Shown: piece after piece, positions 11,213 to 21,160 of the stretch
Numbering within the stretch: the first letter of the stretch is position 1
Layout: each line of letters opens with the position of its first letter
From: Amaranthus tricolor
Lineage: Eukaryota; Streptophyta; Magnoliopsida; Caryophyllales; Amaranthaceae
Direction of reading: 5' to 3'
Length of the DNA: 64,000 bases
NCBI RefSeq assembly: GCF_026212465.1
Contig: NC_080059.1
Span: 23,401,768-23,465,767, forward strand
Position numbers and translations under genes: made by a program
Notes under the pieces: generated by a model
Told to the model about the DNA's origin: nothing
What the model saw: the letters and a program-made list of their open reading frames with translations, nothing else
The model's database searches: none

Positions 11213-11272
11213 TGAGATAAGACTTAAACAAAAGAAAATTACAGGATGCTCTCATCTTAGAGCTAGACACTT

Positions 11273-11280
11273 TATTTATA
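11273..11280 (-). promoter_or_regulatory. TATA box of the viral promoter
   Basis: TATAAATA on the minus strand (continuing as TATAAATAAAG), the best TATA match in the intergenic region, placed upstream of the poly(A) signal and the primer site. RNA would start near 11248 and read towards ORF1. Confidence 0.65.
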
Positions 11281-11378
11281 CACAAAGGAAGAGATAAGGT
11301 GCAATCTGCTCTTCCAATAAGAAATTAAAGAGAAATAGTACAAACATAATTATTAAAGTTACACTATAATACTGTAGA

Positions 11379-11487
11379 AGATGCTTTGAATTACTATTGA
11401 AGATGCTTTACTGTTGAAGATGCTTTGAATCACTGTTGGAGATGCTTTACTGTTGAAGATGCTTTGAATTACTGTTGGAGATGCTTT
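11379..11487 (-). repeat. Short tandem repeat in the viral promoter region, period 39 bp
   Basis: The word AGATGCTTT (plus strand) recurs at 11379, 11401, 11418, 11440, 11457 and 11479, spacings 22, 17, 22, 17, 22, so the period is 39 bp with about 2.8 copies. It lies 100-210 bp upstream of the TATA box, where an enhancer repeat could act. The role is unproven. Confidence 0.8.
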
Positions 11488-11552
11488 TGATTTCGTCATT
11501 GCTTACGTTTGTGCTTCCGGATGAATTAATTTGAGTTGTTGAACATTTGAAT
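11484..11552 (-). promoter_or_regulatory. Enhancer-like 69-bp direct repeat, proximal copy, with as-1-like box
   Basis: Matches 11557-11625 base for base at offset 73. Inside it, 11494-11508 reads ACGTAAGCAATGACG on the minus strand: a TGACG motif and an ACGTAAG half-site with the same spacing as the paired TGACG elements of the CaMV 35S as-1 box, which bind TGA-type bZIP factors. The similarity is from motif reading only. Confidence 0.65.
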
Positions 11553-11556
11553 GATA

Positions 11557-11625
11557 CTTTTGATTTCGTCATTGCTTACGTTTGTGCTTCCGGATGAATT
11601 AATTTGAGTTGTTGAACATTTGAAT
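11557..11625 (-). promoter_or_regulatory. Enhancer-like 69-bp direct repeat, distal copy, with as-1-like box
   Basis: Second copy of the repeat; its as-1-like box is at 11567-11581. Tandem duplication of a bZIP-type element upstream of a TATA box is a common way viral promoters gain strength; here that is inference. Confidence 0.65.
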
Positions 11626-11646
11626 TGAACTTTTGTGAACTCAATA

Positions 11647-11766
11647 TTAAAAGTCGTATGGATCTTGAGCAAATGGGCCACCAAATGTTGGATCATAAGA
11701 CTCATTTGAAAACTCCGATAAAATCTCATCAGAGGATTCTTCTGATAATATTTTCTTTGCATATTG
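11647..11766 (-). pseudogene. ORF2 C-terminal fragment (start of copy A)
   Basis: Forty codons in the ORF2 frame including the TAA stop at 11649-11647. The part 11691-11766 repeats what is at 4161-4236, while 11647-11690 holds the C-terminal residues and stop that the other end of copy A lacks. It has no start of its own and is a remnant of opening the circular genome inside ORF2. Confidence 0.85.
11691..11766 (-). repeat. Terminal redundancy of copy A, right end
   Basis: Identical to 4161-4236. Ends at 11766, where the shared ATTG leads into the minisatellite filler. Confidence 0.9.
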
Positions 11767-11785
11767 ATCATTGATCCTTGTTCAT
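11763..11785 (-). repeat. Minisatellite filler between the two viral copies
   Basis: These 23 bp are an exact reverse-strand piece of the minisatellite found beyond 18052 (it includes GATCATTGATCCTTGTTCAT). The filler overlaps copy A by ATTG (11763-11766) and copy B by TTCAT (11781-11785), so both joins have microhomology. It is the only minisatellite piece seen left of 18052, and its orientation is opposite to the main array. Confidence 0.9.
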
Positions 11786-14700
11786 ACATGAGGCTTCTTC
11801 AAAAGAAGAAACTATTTTTATAGAGGTTCATGCTGAGAATACTAAATCAATAGTTTCTACAGCAAAAACCTTGAGATGGGATCAAATTTCTATTCCTGAG
11901 ACATTTCAATTCTCAAATCCAATGCCTCCTAGAAACATAAGACAAGAAATAGAATGCATTGAGGAAGACGAAAATAAAGTTCTTATAAGGTTTGGGTCTA
12001 TGAGAGAATTATCTAGTTCTCCTTGTACTTCTTCTTCCAACTATCCACGAAGATCTTTTTCTTTTCCTCAAAAAACAACTTCAGTCATTTCTGAACCAAT
12101 CAAAGTCAGATATAAATCTCCTATTCCTGAATATGAAGCAAATGCTTCTCAAACTTCTCAAATCTCTTCATCTAGACCTGCATCTCCCACAATGTCTGAT
12201 ATGCAAAATTTTGACTCTATCAATACAATTACTAAAGATTTTGAAATAGATAAAAACTATCTAAGAGATGAATTTAATTCCTCTCACAATGCTGAACATC
12301 GAGATTGGTTTAGATCTTTTTCTCGCTCCTTTAAAGACTCAATAAGAGATGTATGGTATAAAGATATGAATACTATTCAAATTAATATCCCGTTTTTTAC
12401 ATGGTTTTTATTGTTTTGTGAAAAACAAGGTATTGCTAATCCATATTCTCAAAATCACATATTTGTACAAACCAAACTTCAAAAAAATTGGGTTTTGAAG
12501 GATGGACAAACAATTAGTTCAGTTCATCCACCATTACAAAATATTACTTTTCCCTATTATGACCGTGAAATAAAGGCTAGTCCTTTTAAAGAAGGAAGAG
12601 TAGATCAAACAGATAAAACTCCAAATGTAGAAGACATCATTAAAATTTATCATCAAAATAATTTTACAAATCAAATCCTTCATACCGTTGCTACACAAGT
12701 AGATCAACTTTCAAATAAGGTTGATAATTTACAAAAAGAAACCTCTAGATCCATAGCCCCTAATACGATTGCATCATTAGGATCTAATAAGGTTTCTGCA
12801 CCGCATTTCAAACCACCAGGATTAACTATACCTATGACTCAAATGTTTCCAAAAAATGGTTTTACTTCTTCTAACTCTAATTCTGCAGTGTTAGATAAAA
12901 TTCAAAAATCTTTACAAAAATTAGCAGATAGTCCAAGTCATATTAAGGTTTTGAGTAAATATCAAAGTTCAGAGATATCTTCTGATGAAGAAAATTCTGA
13001 GTCTTTAATCATTTCAAAAGTTGCAAAGCAATTTCAAGAATCTGATAATGATCCTCATCAAATTAATAAAATACGATCATCTTGGAAGAATATCCCTACA
13101 AAAAACTATTATCCTAGGCCTACTCCTGTTGATCTTCAATATGAAGAAAGGTCTACATTTACCTCCAAATCCTTTTCCCCAGATATGATCCATGAATGGA
13201 ACATAGATGGAAAATCTGATTATGAAATTCTTAATACTCTTCAAAATATGGGAATGGCTATTGTAGCTTACAAGGCAAAACCTTTGGATGAACAAATAAT
13301 TTTTGGTTTTATTATATCAGGTTTTACTGGGCAATTAAAAAACTGGTGGGATAATCTTCTCACTTTACAAGACAGATTAGAAATTTTGAATCACGTTACT
13401 GACATCATGGATGATCAAGGAAATGTATTTCAAAAATCTGACTGCTGTGATTTCTTAATCATAGTTATTGCCTTTCATTTTGTCGGTAACCCTACTCAAA
13501 CTCTTTCTTCTGGAGAAACGATTTTACAAAATTTACGTTGCCCAACATTAAGTGACTATAGATGGTATAAAGATACCTTCTTTAGTTATGTTTTACAAAG
13601 ACAAGATTGCAATCAAAGTTTTTGGAAAGAAAAATTTATATCAGGACTACCAAAATTATTTGCTCAAAGAATTTTTAGAAAAATAGCTGAACATGATACA
13701 GATAAAGAACAAGCTCTTAATAATACTACTTATGGAGGACTTTTCGCTTTCATTAAAAAGGAAGGTCTTTCTTTATGTGAAGAACTCAAACTCCAAGCCA
13801 AATATACCTCTGAAAAGAAACAATCTAGGAAAGAAATTGGATGTTTCTGTGAAGCATTTGGTATGGAAGCTATTAGAGCTCCCTCTACAAAAAAGAAAAT
13901 TAAAAAACAATTTTCTAAATTTTCAAAAGATAAAAATAAAAATTCTTATCCTTCTTATTATCGAAAGAAACGAGGAAAGAAAAATTTCGGAAATTTCCGA
14001 AAATCAAACAAAGCTTTCAAAATCTTTTGTTATTCGTGTGGAAAACCTGGACATAAAGCAAATGCTTGTACCACAAAGAAAAAGATTCAAGAATTATTTA
14101 TTAACGACTCTGAGCTAGGAGATAAAATATCCAAAATATTATTACAAACCCCTGAGTCTACTTCTTCTTCTTCAGAAAAGGAAGATGACGAAATTTTACA
14201 AATTAATGATCAAACTTCTGATTCTGAATCTTCGATTTCTTCCTCTCCTATCAAATGCATTAATGTTTTAACAGATAAAGAGAAAAATGTGGAATTTCTT
14301 TTTGATCTCGTTGACAAAATCCAAGATAAAGAGATCAAAAGAGAAACCCTTTTGAAACTCAAAACTATGGTTTTGGGTGAAACCTCTACCTCTAAAAACA
14401 AAGAAAGTATTCCAATTCCTCAAATTGAACCTTTCAATATTTCAAAATTATTAGAAAAATACTCTTCCAAAGAAATGACTTCTAAATTAATTCCTATTAA
14501 GAATCAAACTCTTTCGGTCAAAGATCTTCAACTTGAAATAAATAAAATCAAAGAAGACATCATTTCTATCAAAAATAGTTTAAAGCATTTAGAAATCAAA
14601 GATTTCGAACTTGAAACAAAATTATCTATTTTAGAAAACCCCATCTATAAAGAAAATCTTTCTTTGGGAAAAGAGAAAGTTAATGGGGATGATGATGATT

Positions 14701-16725
14701 TTATCACTGTTATTAATAAAATTAATTTTCAAAAATGGTATGCACCAGTTACTTTTCAAATTGGAGATTTTCAAAAAACCTATATTGCTTTAATTGATAG
14801 TGGAGCGGATCAAAATTGCTTAAGGGAAGGATTAGTCCCAACTAAATTTTATGAAAAAACAAAAACTCGGTTATATAGTGCAAATAGTTCACCCATGGAT
14901 ATTAAATATAAAATTTCAAAAGGAAAGATCATAAATGAAAATTATAGTTTTACTAATACTTTCATTATTATTAATGATATTAAGGAAGAAATAATATTAG
15001 GCACTCCCTTTTTAACACAAATTTATCCTTTTTGGGTTGATGACAAAGGTGTTCATACAAAAATTTTAGGGAAACAATTATCATTTCCTTTTTTAAGTCC
15101 CATGTTACAAAAAGATATTAATTTATTACAAAATTCTTCAGTAATACAAAGTATAAATTTAATAAAACAAAAAGAATTTCAAATTTCTTCTTTAAAAGAA
15201 GAAATTTCTTTTCAAAGGATTGAAGAACAATTACAACAATCAAAATTGCAACAAAAAATTTTTAATTTAGAAAATATTTTTAAATCAAAAGTTTGTGCTG
15301 ATATTCCAAATGCCTTTTGGGATAGAAAAAGGCATATTGTCACATTGCCATATGAAAAAGATTTCTCTGAAAAAAATATTCCTACAAAAGCTAGACCCAT
15401 CCAAATGAATTCTGAGCATCTTGAATTCTGCAAGAAAGAAATTCAAACTCTTTTAGATAAAAAATTAATAACTCCATCCAAATCTCCTTGGAGCTGTGCA
15501 GCATTTTATGTTATGAATGCAGCAGAAAAAGAAAGAGGAGTTCCTAGATTAGTTATTAATTACAAACCTTTAAACAAAGTTCTTCAATGGATAAGATATC
15601 CAATCCCAAATAAAAGAGATTTAATTAATCGCTTATATAAAGCCAAAATATTTTCAAAATTTGATATGAAATCTGGTTTCTGGCAAATACAAATTGCTAA
15701 AGAAGATAGGTATAAAACTGCATTCACGGTACCATTTGGACATTATGAGTGGAATGTAATGCCTTTTGGACTTAAAAATGCTCCTTCTGAATTTCAACAT
15801 ATAATGAATGATATTTTCAATCAATTTTCTTCATTCATAATTGTTTATATAGATGATGTTTTAATTTTTTCTCATGATATTGATCAACATTTCAAACATT
15901 TACATATATTTCTAAACACTGTTGAAAAAAATGGTTTAGTAGTTTCTGCCACTAAAATGAAATTATTTCAAACAAAAATTAGATTTTTGGGACATGACAT
16001 TTATAAAGGAACAATCAAGCCAATTACAAGGTCTTTAGAATTTGCAGAAAAATTCCCTAACGAAATTAAAGACAAAACCCAGTTACAAAGATTTTTGGGA
16101 TGTCTAAATTATATATCAGATTTTTTCCCAAAGCTCAGACAAATTTGCATGCCCCTCTTTCAAAGACTTCAAAAAAATCCGCCTCCCTGGTCAGAAATTC
16201 ATACTAAGACTATTATTGAATTAAAACAAAAAATCAAATCACTTCCATGTCTAGGCATTCCAGATCCATCTGCATTCATGATAGTAGAAACAGATGCATC
16301 AGAAATAGGATATGGTGGCATATTAAAACAAAGAATAGATACAAAAGAACAATTAGTTAGATTTCATTCAGGTCTCTGGCTCGGACCTCAAAAAAAATTA
16401 TTCTACCATTAAAAAGGAAATTTTATCTATAGTACTATGCGTTTCAAAATTTCAAGATGATCTTTACAACAAAAAATTTTTGATAAGGATCGACTGCAAA
16501 TCTGCAAAAGAGGTTCTAGAAAAGGATGTCAAAAACATTGTTTCTAAACAAATTTTTGCAAGATGGCAAGCAATTTTATCAGTATTTGATTTTCAAATAG
16601 AGCATATAAGAGGCGAAAGTAACTCTCTCCCTGATTTCTTAACCAGAGAATTTCTACAGGGACATCATAATGCCAAGGAAGAAGAATCAGCAAGAAAAAC
16701 TCAAAGGGTTCCAGAGTTCAGATGA
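11781..16725 (+). pseudogene. ORF1 polyprotein of copy B, 5'-truncated and frameshifted
   Basis: Covers ORF1 from codon 199 to the stop. The movement-protein part is truncated; capsid, CCHC knuckle (with Ala in place of Ser before the last Cys), protease DSG and reverse transcriptase YIDD are all readable. The frame is open from 11778 only by a TTG donated by the minisatellite filler, and stops at 16412 because of a one-base insertion in an A run at 16390-16397. The remainder of RNase H, with three of its four catalytic acids, continues in the next frame to 16725. There is no ATG-started full-length product. The preserved frame up to the slip indicates little time since copying. Confidence 0.9.
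16390..16397 (+). other. Frameshift in ORF1 of copy B (A8 against A7)
   Basis: A run of eight A here against seven in copy A (T7 at 5694-5700). It falls at about codon 1736, inside RNase H between the first and second catalytic acids. It could be a true mutation or a homopolymer sequencing error. Confidence 0.85.
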
Positions 16726-16891
16726 TTACGAAATGGAACCAGATCCAAAACCAAACAAAACAGAACAAAATAAATTTTCATCCTCCAAAAATCTTCAAAC
16801 TACCCTATCCATTTCAAACAAATTTACTCAACTAAATGATTTTCCCCCACTTCCATATTCACAAATTGTTCAAGAGCCAGTAAGTTATTAA
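16670..16891 (+). pseudogene. ORF2 5' fragment of copy B
   Basis: Starts at the same ATG as ORF2 of copy A and overlaps the ORF1 end in the same way. It keeps about 69 codons (the basic and low-complexity N terminus), then passes at AGAGCC (16873-16878) into the viral leader and stops after three foreign codons (VSY). The aromatic-rich core is absent. Confidence 0.9.
16873..16878 (+). other. Deletion junction at the primer binding site
   Basis: AGAGCC is shared by ORF2 (complement of 5213-5218) and by the 3' half of the primer binding site (complement of 11094-11099). To the left the sequence is ORF2, to the right the leader just below the primer site. The join removes most of ORF2, the promoter and the first seven bases of the primer site. 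Confidence 0.9.
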
Positions 16892-17065
16892 ATTGATTAA
16901 TTGTGCATTTATTAAATTGCATTTGTATTGAGTGTTGGTAAAGTGCTTGGTCAGCCTAATTAAGTTGTTGGTAAGCCATTTTAAGTCTTGGTGTTCCCGG
17001 TTAGGTGGTCCCACTGTTCCCATTCAATTCAGTCATATTTAGTTTATGCAACATTTAATTTATTA
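16879..17065 (+). other. Viral leader fragment of copy B
   Basis: The same leader as in copy A (complement of 10907-11093), from just after the primer site to the ORF1 ATG. A C instead of T near 16997 is one of the few differences. It has lost its promoter and an intact primer site. Confidence 0.85.
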
Positions 17066-17695
17066 ATGGCAAACTGGTTAAGGAAAGCTATTAGTTTAGG
17101 ATCACCTAATAATATAATTCAAAGTAGTGAAGTTCATATAGAAAAGAACTTTTCAAATTGGGAAATTCCAAAAGAAAATCTTACAAAAATTTATCATATA
17201 GGCATTACTGATTTTAAGACTGCATTTAGCATCAAAACTCATGAAGAGACTAGAAGCATTCAAAAAGAATCTGAAACTATGCATTTACTTTCAGAATCCA
17301 GCATTAAAGCTTATCTCAAACACAGATTTAGATTCATTCATTTTGGCCTTGTTCAAATAGGAATAAAACCATTAGTTCATAAAGGAGTTGATTGTCCAAT
17401 TTTCCTAGCTCTCAGAGACGATCGACTTAATAATTATAAAGATTCTGTTTTGGCTATGATTCAAACTAATATCTGTAATGGCCCAATATATTTCAATTGT
17501 TTTCCAAACTTTACAGTAGATCTTCAAGACCCATTAATCTTATCTTCATTAATTTTAGATATTCAAATTTTAAATAATAAATTTAAAGAGTTTGCTAGAA
17601 ATTTTGCAATTGTTTTCCGTGTTTATTTTAGATTAATGAATTCTCTTATTAATGAATATGGATATGGACGTGGAAGGTGTTGTTTGAGACAGTAA
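17066..17695 (+). pseudogene. Movement-protein N-terminal fragment of copy B
   Basis: From the ATG at 17066 it reads 192 codons of the ORF1 movement-protein domain, including the HKGVDCP, LALRDDR and PNFTVDLQDP segments, then crosses TGAATTC (17637-17643) into antisense ORF2 and stops after a tail of about 17 residues of no viral meaning. Codons 193-198 fall in the 16 bp missing between this piece and the start of copy B at 11781. The product would be 209 residues; there is no promoter evidence for it. Confidence 0.85.
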
Positions 17696-17992
17696 CTCCA
17701 ACATAGAATCCATGGAATTTTAAATTCTGCATGAAACATGACTGGAGTTTCATAAGCTTGATAATTTGAATTGGCAACAAAAGTTGTGAAACCCTCATTG
17801 CATTCTTTTGGATAAATTTGAGGAGTTGGTCCAAATAAATACCACCAATGATAAAACCACATAGGATATTTCTTTGGACAATATTTGTCAAATATAAAAA
17901 ACCATGAATGATCAAATGGTCTGAATAAAAATGCTCTATACCAGGCCATTTTGTAATCATAGTATGAGTAATTTTGAGGGAAAAATCTTTTT
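17637..17992 (-). pseudogene. ORF2 internal fragment, antisense in copy B
   Basis: 356 bp equal to 4482-4837 of copy A, so on the minus strand it codes for the aromatic-rich core of ORF2 (about residues 195-313). It has an internal ATG at 17949 but no natural start or end. The left join uses TGAATTC shared with ORF1, the right join uses TTTTT. Confidence 0.88.
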
Positions 17993-18051
17993 AAGAAAAT
18001 TATTTCGTCTGTAGAATGGGGAGACCCTTATGCAGAACGAATTTTTTCAAA
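17988..18051 (+). pseudogene. Short ORF2 fragment, fold-back piece of copy B
   Basis: 64 bp equal to the complement of 4835-4898. It starts 61 bp ahead of where the previous piece ended and runs back to it on the other strand, as expected of a fold-back template switch. It ends in CAAA and passes into the minisatellite with 1-3 bp of overlap. Confidence 0.85.
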
Positions 18052-18543
18052 TGACGAATGAACGATGAAGAATGAACGATGAGGAATGAACAAGGATCAA
18101 TGATCAATGAAGAATGAACAAGGATCAATGATCAAAGAAGAATGAACGATGAAGAATGAACAAGGATCAATGATCAATGAAGAATGAACGATGAAGAATG
18201 AAGAAGGAGTAATGGTAATGACGAATGAACGATGAAGAATGAACAAGGATCAATGATCAATGACGAATGAACGATCAAGAATGAACAAGGATCAATGATC
18301 AATGAAGAATGAACAAGGATCAATGATCAAAGAAGAATGAACAAGGATCAATGATCAATGAAGAATGAACGATGAAGAATGAACAAGGAGTAATGGTCAA
18401 TGACGAATGAACGATGAAGAATGAACAAGGATCAATGATCAATGACGAATGAACGATGAAGAATGAACAAGGATCAATGATCAATGAAGAATGAACAAGG
18501 ATCAATGATCAATGACGAATGAACGATGAAGAATGAACAAGGA

Positions 18544-21000
18544 TCAATGATCAATGAAGAATGAACAAGGATCAATGGTCAATGACGAATGAACGATGAA
18601 GAATGAACAAGGATCAATGATCAATGACAAATGAACGATGAAGAATGAACAAGGATCAATGATCAATGACGAATGAACGATGAAGAATGAACAAGGATCA
18701 ATGATCAATGAAGAATGAACAAGGATCAATGATCAAAGAAGAATGAACGATGAAGAATGAACAAGGATCAATGATCAATGAAGAATGAACGATGAAGAAT
18801 GAACACGGAGTAATGGTCAATGACGAATAAACGATGAAGAATGAACAAGGATCAATGATCAATGACGAATGAACGATGAAGAATGAACAAGGATCAATGA
18901 TCAATGAAGAATGAACAAGGATCAATGATCAAAGAAGAATGAACGATGAAGAAGGAACAAGGTTCAATGATCAATGAAGAATGAACGATGAAGAATGAAC
19001 AAGGATCAATGATCAATGACGAATGAACGATGAAGAATGAACAAGGATCAATGATCAATGAAGAATGAACAAGGATTAATGATCAAAGAAGAATGAACGA
19101 TGAAGAATGAACAAGGATCAATGATCAATGAAGAATGAACGATGAAGAATGAACAAGGATTAATGGTCAATGACGAATGAACGATGAAGAATGAACAAGG
19201 ATCAATGATCAATGTAGAATGAACGATGAAGAATGAACAAGGATTAATGGTCAATGACGAATGAACGATGAAGAATGAACAAGGATCAATGATTAATGAC
19301 GAATGAACGATGAAGAATGAACAAGGATCAATGATCAATGACGAATGAACGATGAAGAATGAACAAGGATAAATGATCAATGAAGAATGAACGATGAAGA
19401 ATGAACAAGGATTAATGGTCAATGACGAATGAACGATGAAGAATAAACAAGGATCAATGATCAATCACGAATGAACGATGAAGAATGAACAAGGATCAAT
19501 GATCAATGACGAATGAACGATGAAGAATGAACAAGGATCAATGATCAATGAAGAATGAACAAGGATCAATGATCAAAGAAGAATGAACGATGAAGAATGA
19601 ACAAGGATCAATGATCAATGAAGAATGAACGATGAAGAATGAACAAGGAGTAATGGTAATGACGAATGAACGATGAAGAATGAACAAGGATCAATGATCA
19701 ATGACGAATGAACGATCAAGAATGAACAAGGATCAATGATCAATGAAGAATGAACAAGGATCAATGATCAAAGAAGAATGAACAAGGATCAATGATCAAT
19801 GAAGAATGAACGATGAAGAATGAACAAGGAGTAATGGTCAATGACGAATGAACGATGAAGAATGAACAAGGATCAATGATCAATGACGAATGAACGATGA
19901 AGAATGAACAAGGATCAATGATCAATGACGAATGAACGATGAAGAATGAACAAGGATCAATGATCAATGAAGAATGAACAAGGATCAATGGTCAATGACG
20001 AATGAACGATGAAGAATGAACAAGGATCAATGATCAATGACAAATGAACGATGAAGAATGAACAAGGATCAATGATCAATGACGAATGAACGATGAAGAA
20101 TGAACAAGGATCAATGATCAATGAAGAATGAACAAGGATCAATGATCAAAGAAGAATGAACGATGAAGAATGAACAAGGATCAATGATCAATGAAGAATG
20201 AACGATGAAGAATGAACAAGGAGTAATGGTCAATGACGAATAAACGATGAAGAATGAACAAGGATCAATGATCAATGACGAATGAACGATGAAGAATGAA
20301 CAAGGATCAATGATCAATGAAGAATGAACAAGGATCAATGATCAATGACGAATGAACGATGAAGAATGAACAAGGATCAATGATCAATGAAGAATGAACA
20401 AGGATCAATGGTCAATGACGAATGAACGATGAAGAATGAACAAGGATCAATGATCAATGACAAATGAACGATGAAGAATGAACAAGGATCAATGATCAAT
20501 GACGAATGAACGATGAAGAATGAACAAGGGTCAATGATCAATGAAGAATGATCAAAGAAGAATGAACGATGAAGAATGAACAAGGAGTAATGGTCAATGA
20601 CGAATGAACGATGAAGAATGAACAAGGATCAATGATCAATGACGAATGAACGATGAAGAATGAACAAGGATCAATGATCAATGAAGAATGAACAAGGATC
20701 AATGATCAATGACGAATGAACGATGAAGAATGAACAAGGATCAATGATCAATGAAGAATGAACAAGGATCAATGGTCAATGACGAATGAACGATGAAGAA
20801 TCAACAAGGATAAATGATCAATGAAGAATGAACGATGAAGAATGAAAAAGGATCAATGATCAATGACGAATGAACGATGAAGAATGAACAAGGATCAATG
20901 ATCAATGACGAATGAACGATGAAGAATGAACAAGGATCAATGATCAATGAAGAATGAACAAGGATCAATGATCAAAGAAGAATGAACGATGAAGAATGAA
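18544..21000 (+). repeat. 1,413-bp segmental repeat inside the minisatellite
   Basis: Unit patterns at 18544-18925 return at 19957-20338 with a shift of 1413 bp, and a related pattern follows at 20377. The boundaries are approximate. Confidence 0.6.
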
Positions 21001-21160
21001 CAAGGATCAATGATCAATGAAGAATGAACGATGAAGAATGAACAAGGAGTAATGGTCAATGACGAATAAACGATGAAGAATGAACAAGGATCAATGATCA
21101 ATGACGAATGAACGATGAAGAATGAACAAGGATCAATGATCAATGAAGAATGAACAAGGA

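Larger units (their letters stand above)
10907..11248 (-). other. Viral RNA leader of copy A
   Basis: The stretch between the predicted transcription start (about 30 bp below the TATA box, near 11248) and the ORF1 ATG. It contains the poly(A) signal and the primer binding site; the part from the primer site to the ATG is about 190 nt, AT-rich, and carries no long ORF. The start point is inferred from TATA spacing only. Confidence 0.55.
11107..11646 (-). promoter_or_regulatory. Viral intergenic region with promoter of copy A
   Basis: A non-coding 540 bp between the ORF2 stop and the primer binding site. From upstream to downstream on the minus strand: two 69-bp direct repeats with as-1-like boxes, a 39-bp-period repeat, a TATA box at 11273-11280, a poly(A) signal at 11207-11212, and an AT-rich stretch. 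The order promoter, TATA, poly(A) signal, primer site is that expected of a pararetrovirus that makes a terminally redundant genomic RNA. Copy B has lost this region completely. Confidence 0.8.
4161..11766 (-). mobile_element. Endogenous pararetrovirus copy A (Caulimoviridae, florendovirus-like)
   Basis: A slightly more than full-length viral genome reading down the minus strand: ORF2 3' end (11766-11647), intergenic region, primer binding site (11094-11106), ORF1 (10906-5366), ORF2 (5421-4147). The first and last 76 bp (11691-11766 and 4161-4236) are identical, giving a circular unit of 7530 bp. There are no long terminal repeats and no integrase domain, and the primer site is the initiator-Met type used by caulimovirids; these traits separate it from Ty3 elements. 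The layout of one polyprotein with the movement protein first, followed by a second overlapping ORF, fits florendoviruses (recalled knowledge). The left edge sits in the satellite with GAT shared by both sides; the right edge runs into a minisatellite filler. No inactivating change is visible in ORF1, whereas ORF2 is broken. Confidence 0.9.
11781..16878 (+). repeat. Right arm of the 5.1-kb viral inverted repeat
   Basis: Reverse complement of 5213-10312. Differences I noticed: one serine codon lost in the poly-Ser stretch near 14162-14174, a Ser to Ala change in the CCHC knuckle, and one extra A at 16390-16397. A transcript through both arms could fold into a long duplex. Confidence 0.9.
11781..18051 (+). 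mobile_element. Endogenous pararetrovirus copy B, rearranged
   Basis: Four viral segments in order: ORF1 codon 199 to ORF2 codon 69 (11781-16878); leader plus ORF1 codons 1-192 (16873-17643); antisense ORF2 (17637-17992, same as 4482-4837); and a short sense ORF2 piece (17988-18051, complement of 4835-4898). Overlaps at the joins are 6, 7 and 5 bp. The first two segments together are a circular genome lacking most of ORF2 and the whole intergenic region, opened within the movement-protein region with 16 bp lost. Identity to copy A is very high. It has no viral promoter and no intact ORF. Confidence 0.9.

Noticed and set aside
11526..11789. 87-residue minus-strand frame across the intergenic region
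   Set aside because: It crosses the ORF2 end in another frame and the promoter repeats, and starts in the minisatellite filler; a chance frame.
15524..15540. Purine run AGAAAAAGAAAGAGGAG as plus-strand primer site
   Set aside because: Position within the reverse transcriptase coding region and many other A/G runs make this assignment unsupported; only experimental gap mapping could decide.
4161..18051. LTR retrotransposon (Ty3 type) as the identity of the viral copies
   Set aside because: There are no LTRs and no integrase, and a 30K-type movement protein is present; these favour a pararetrovirus.
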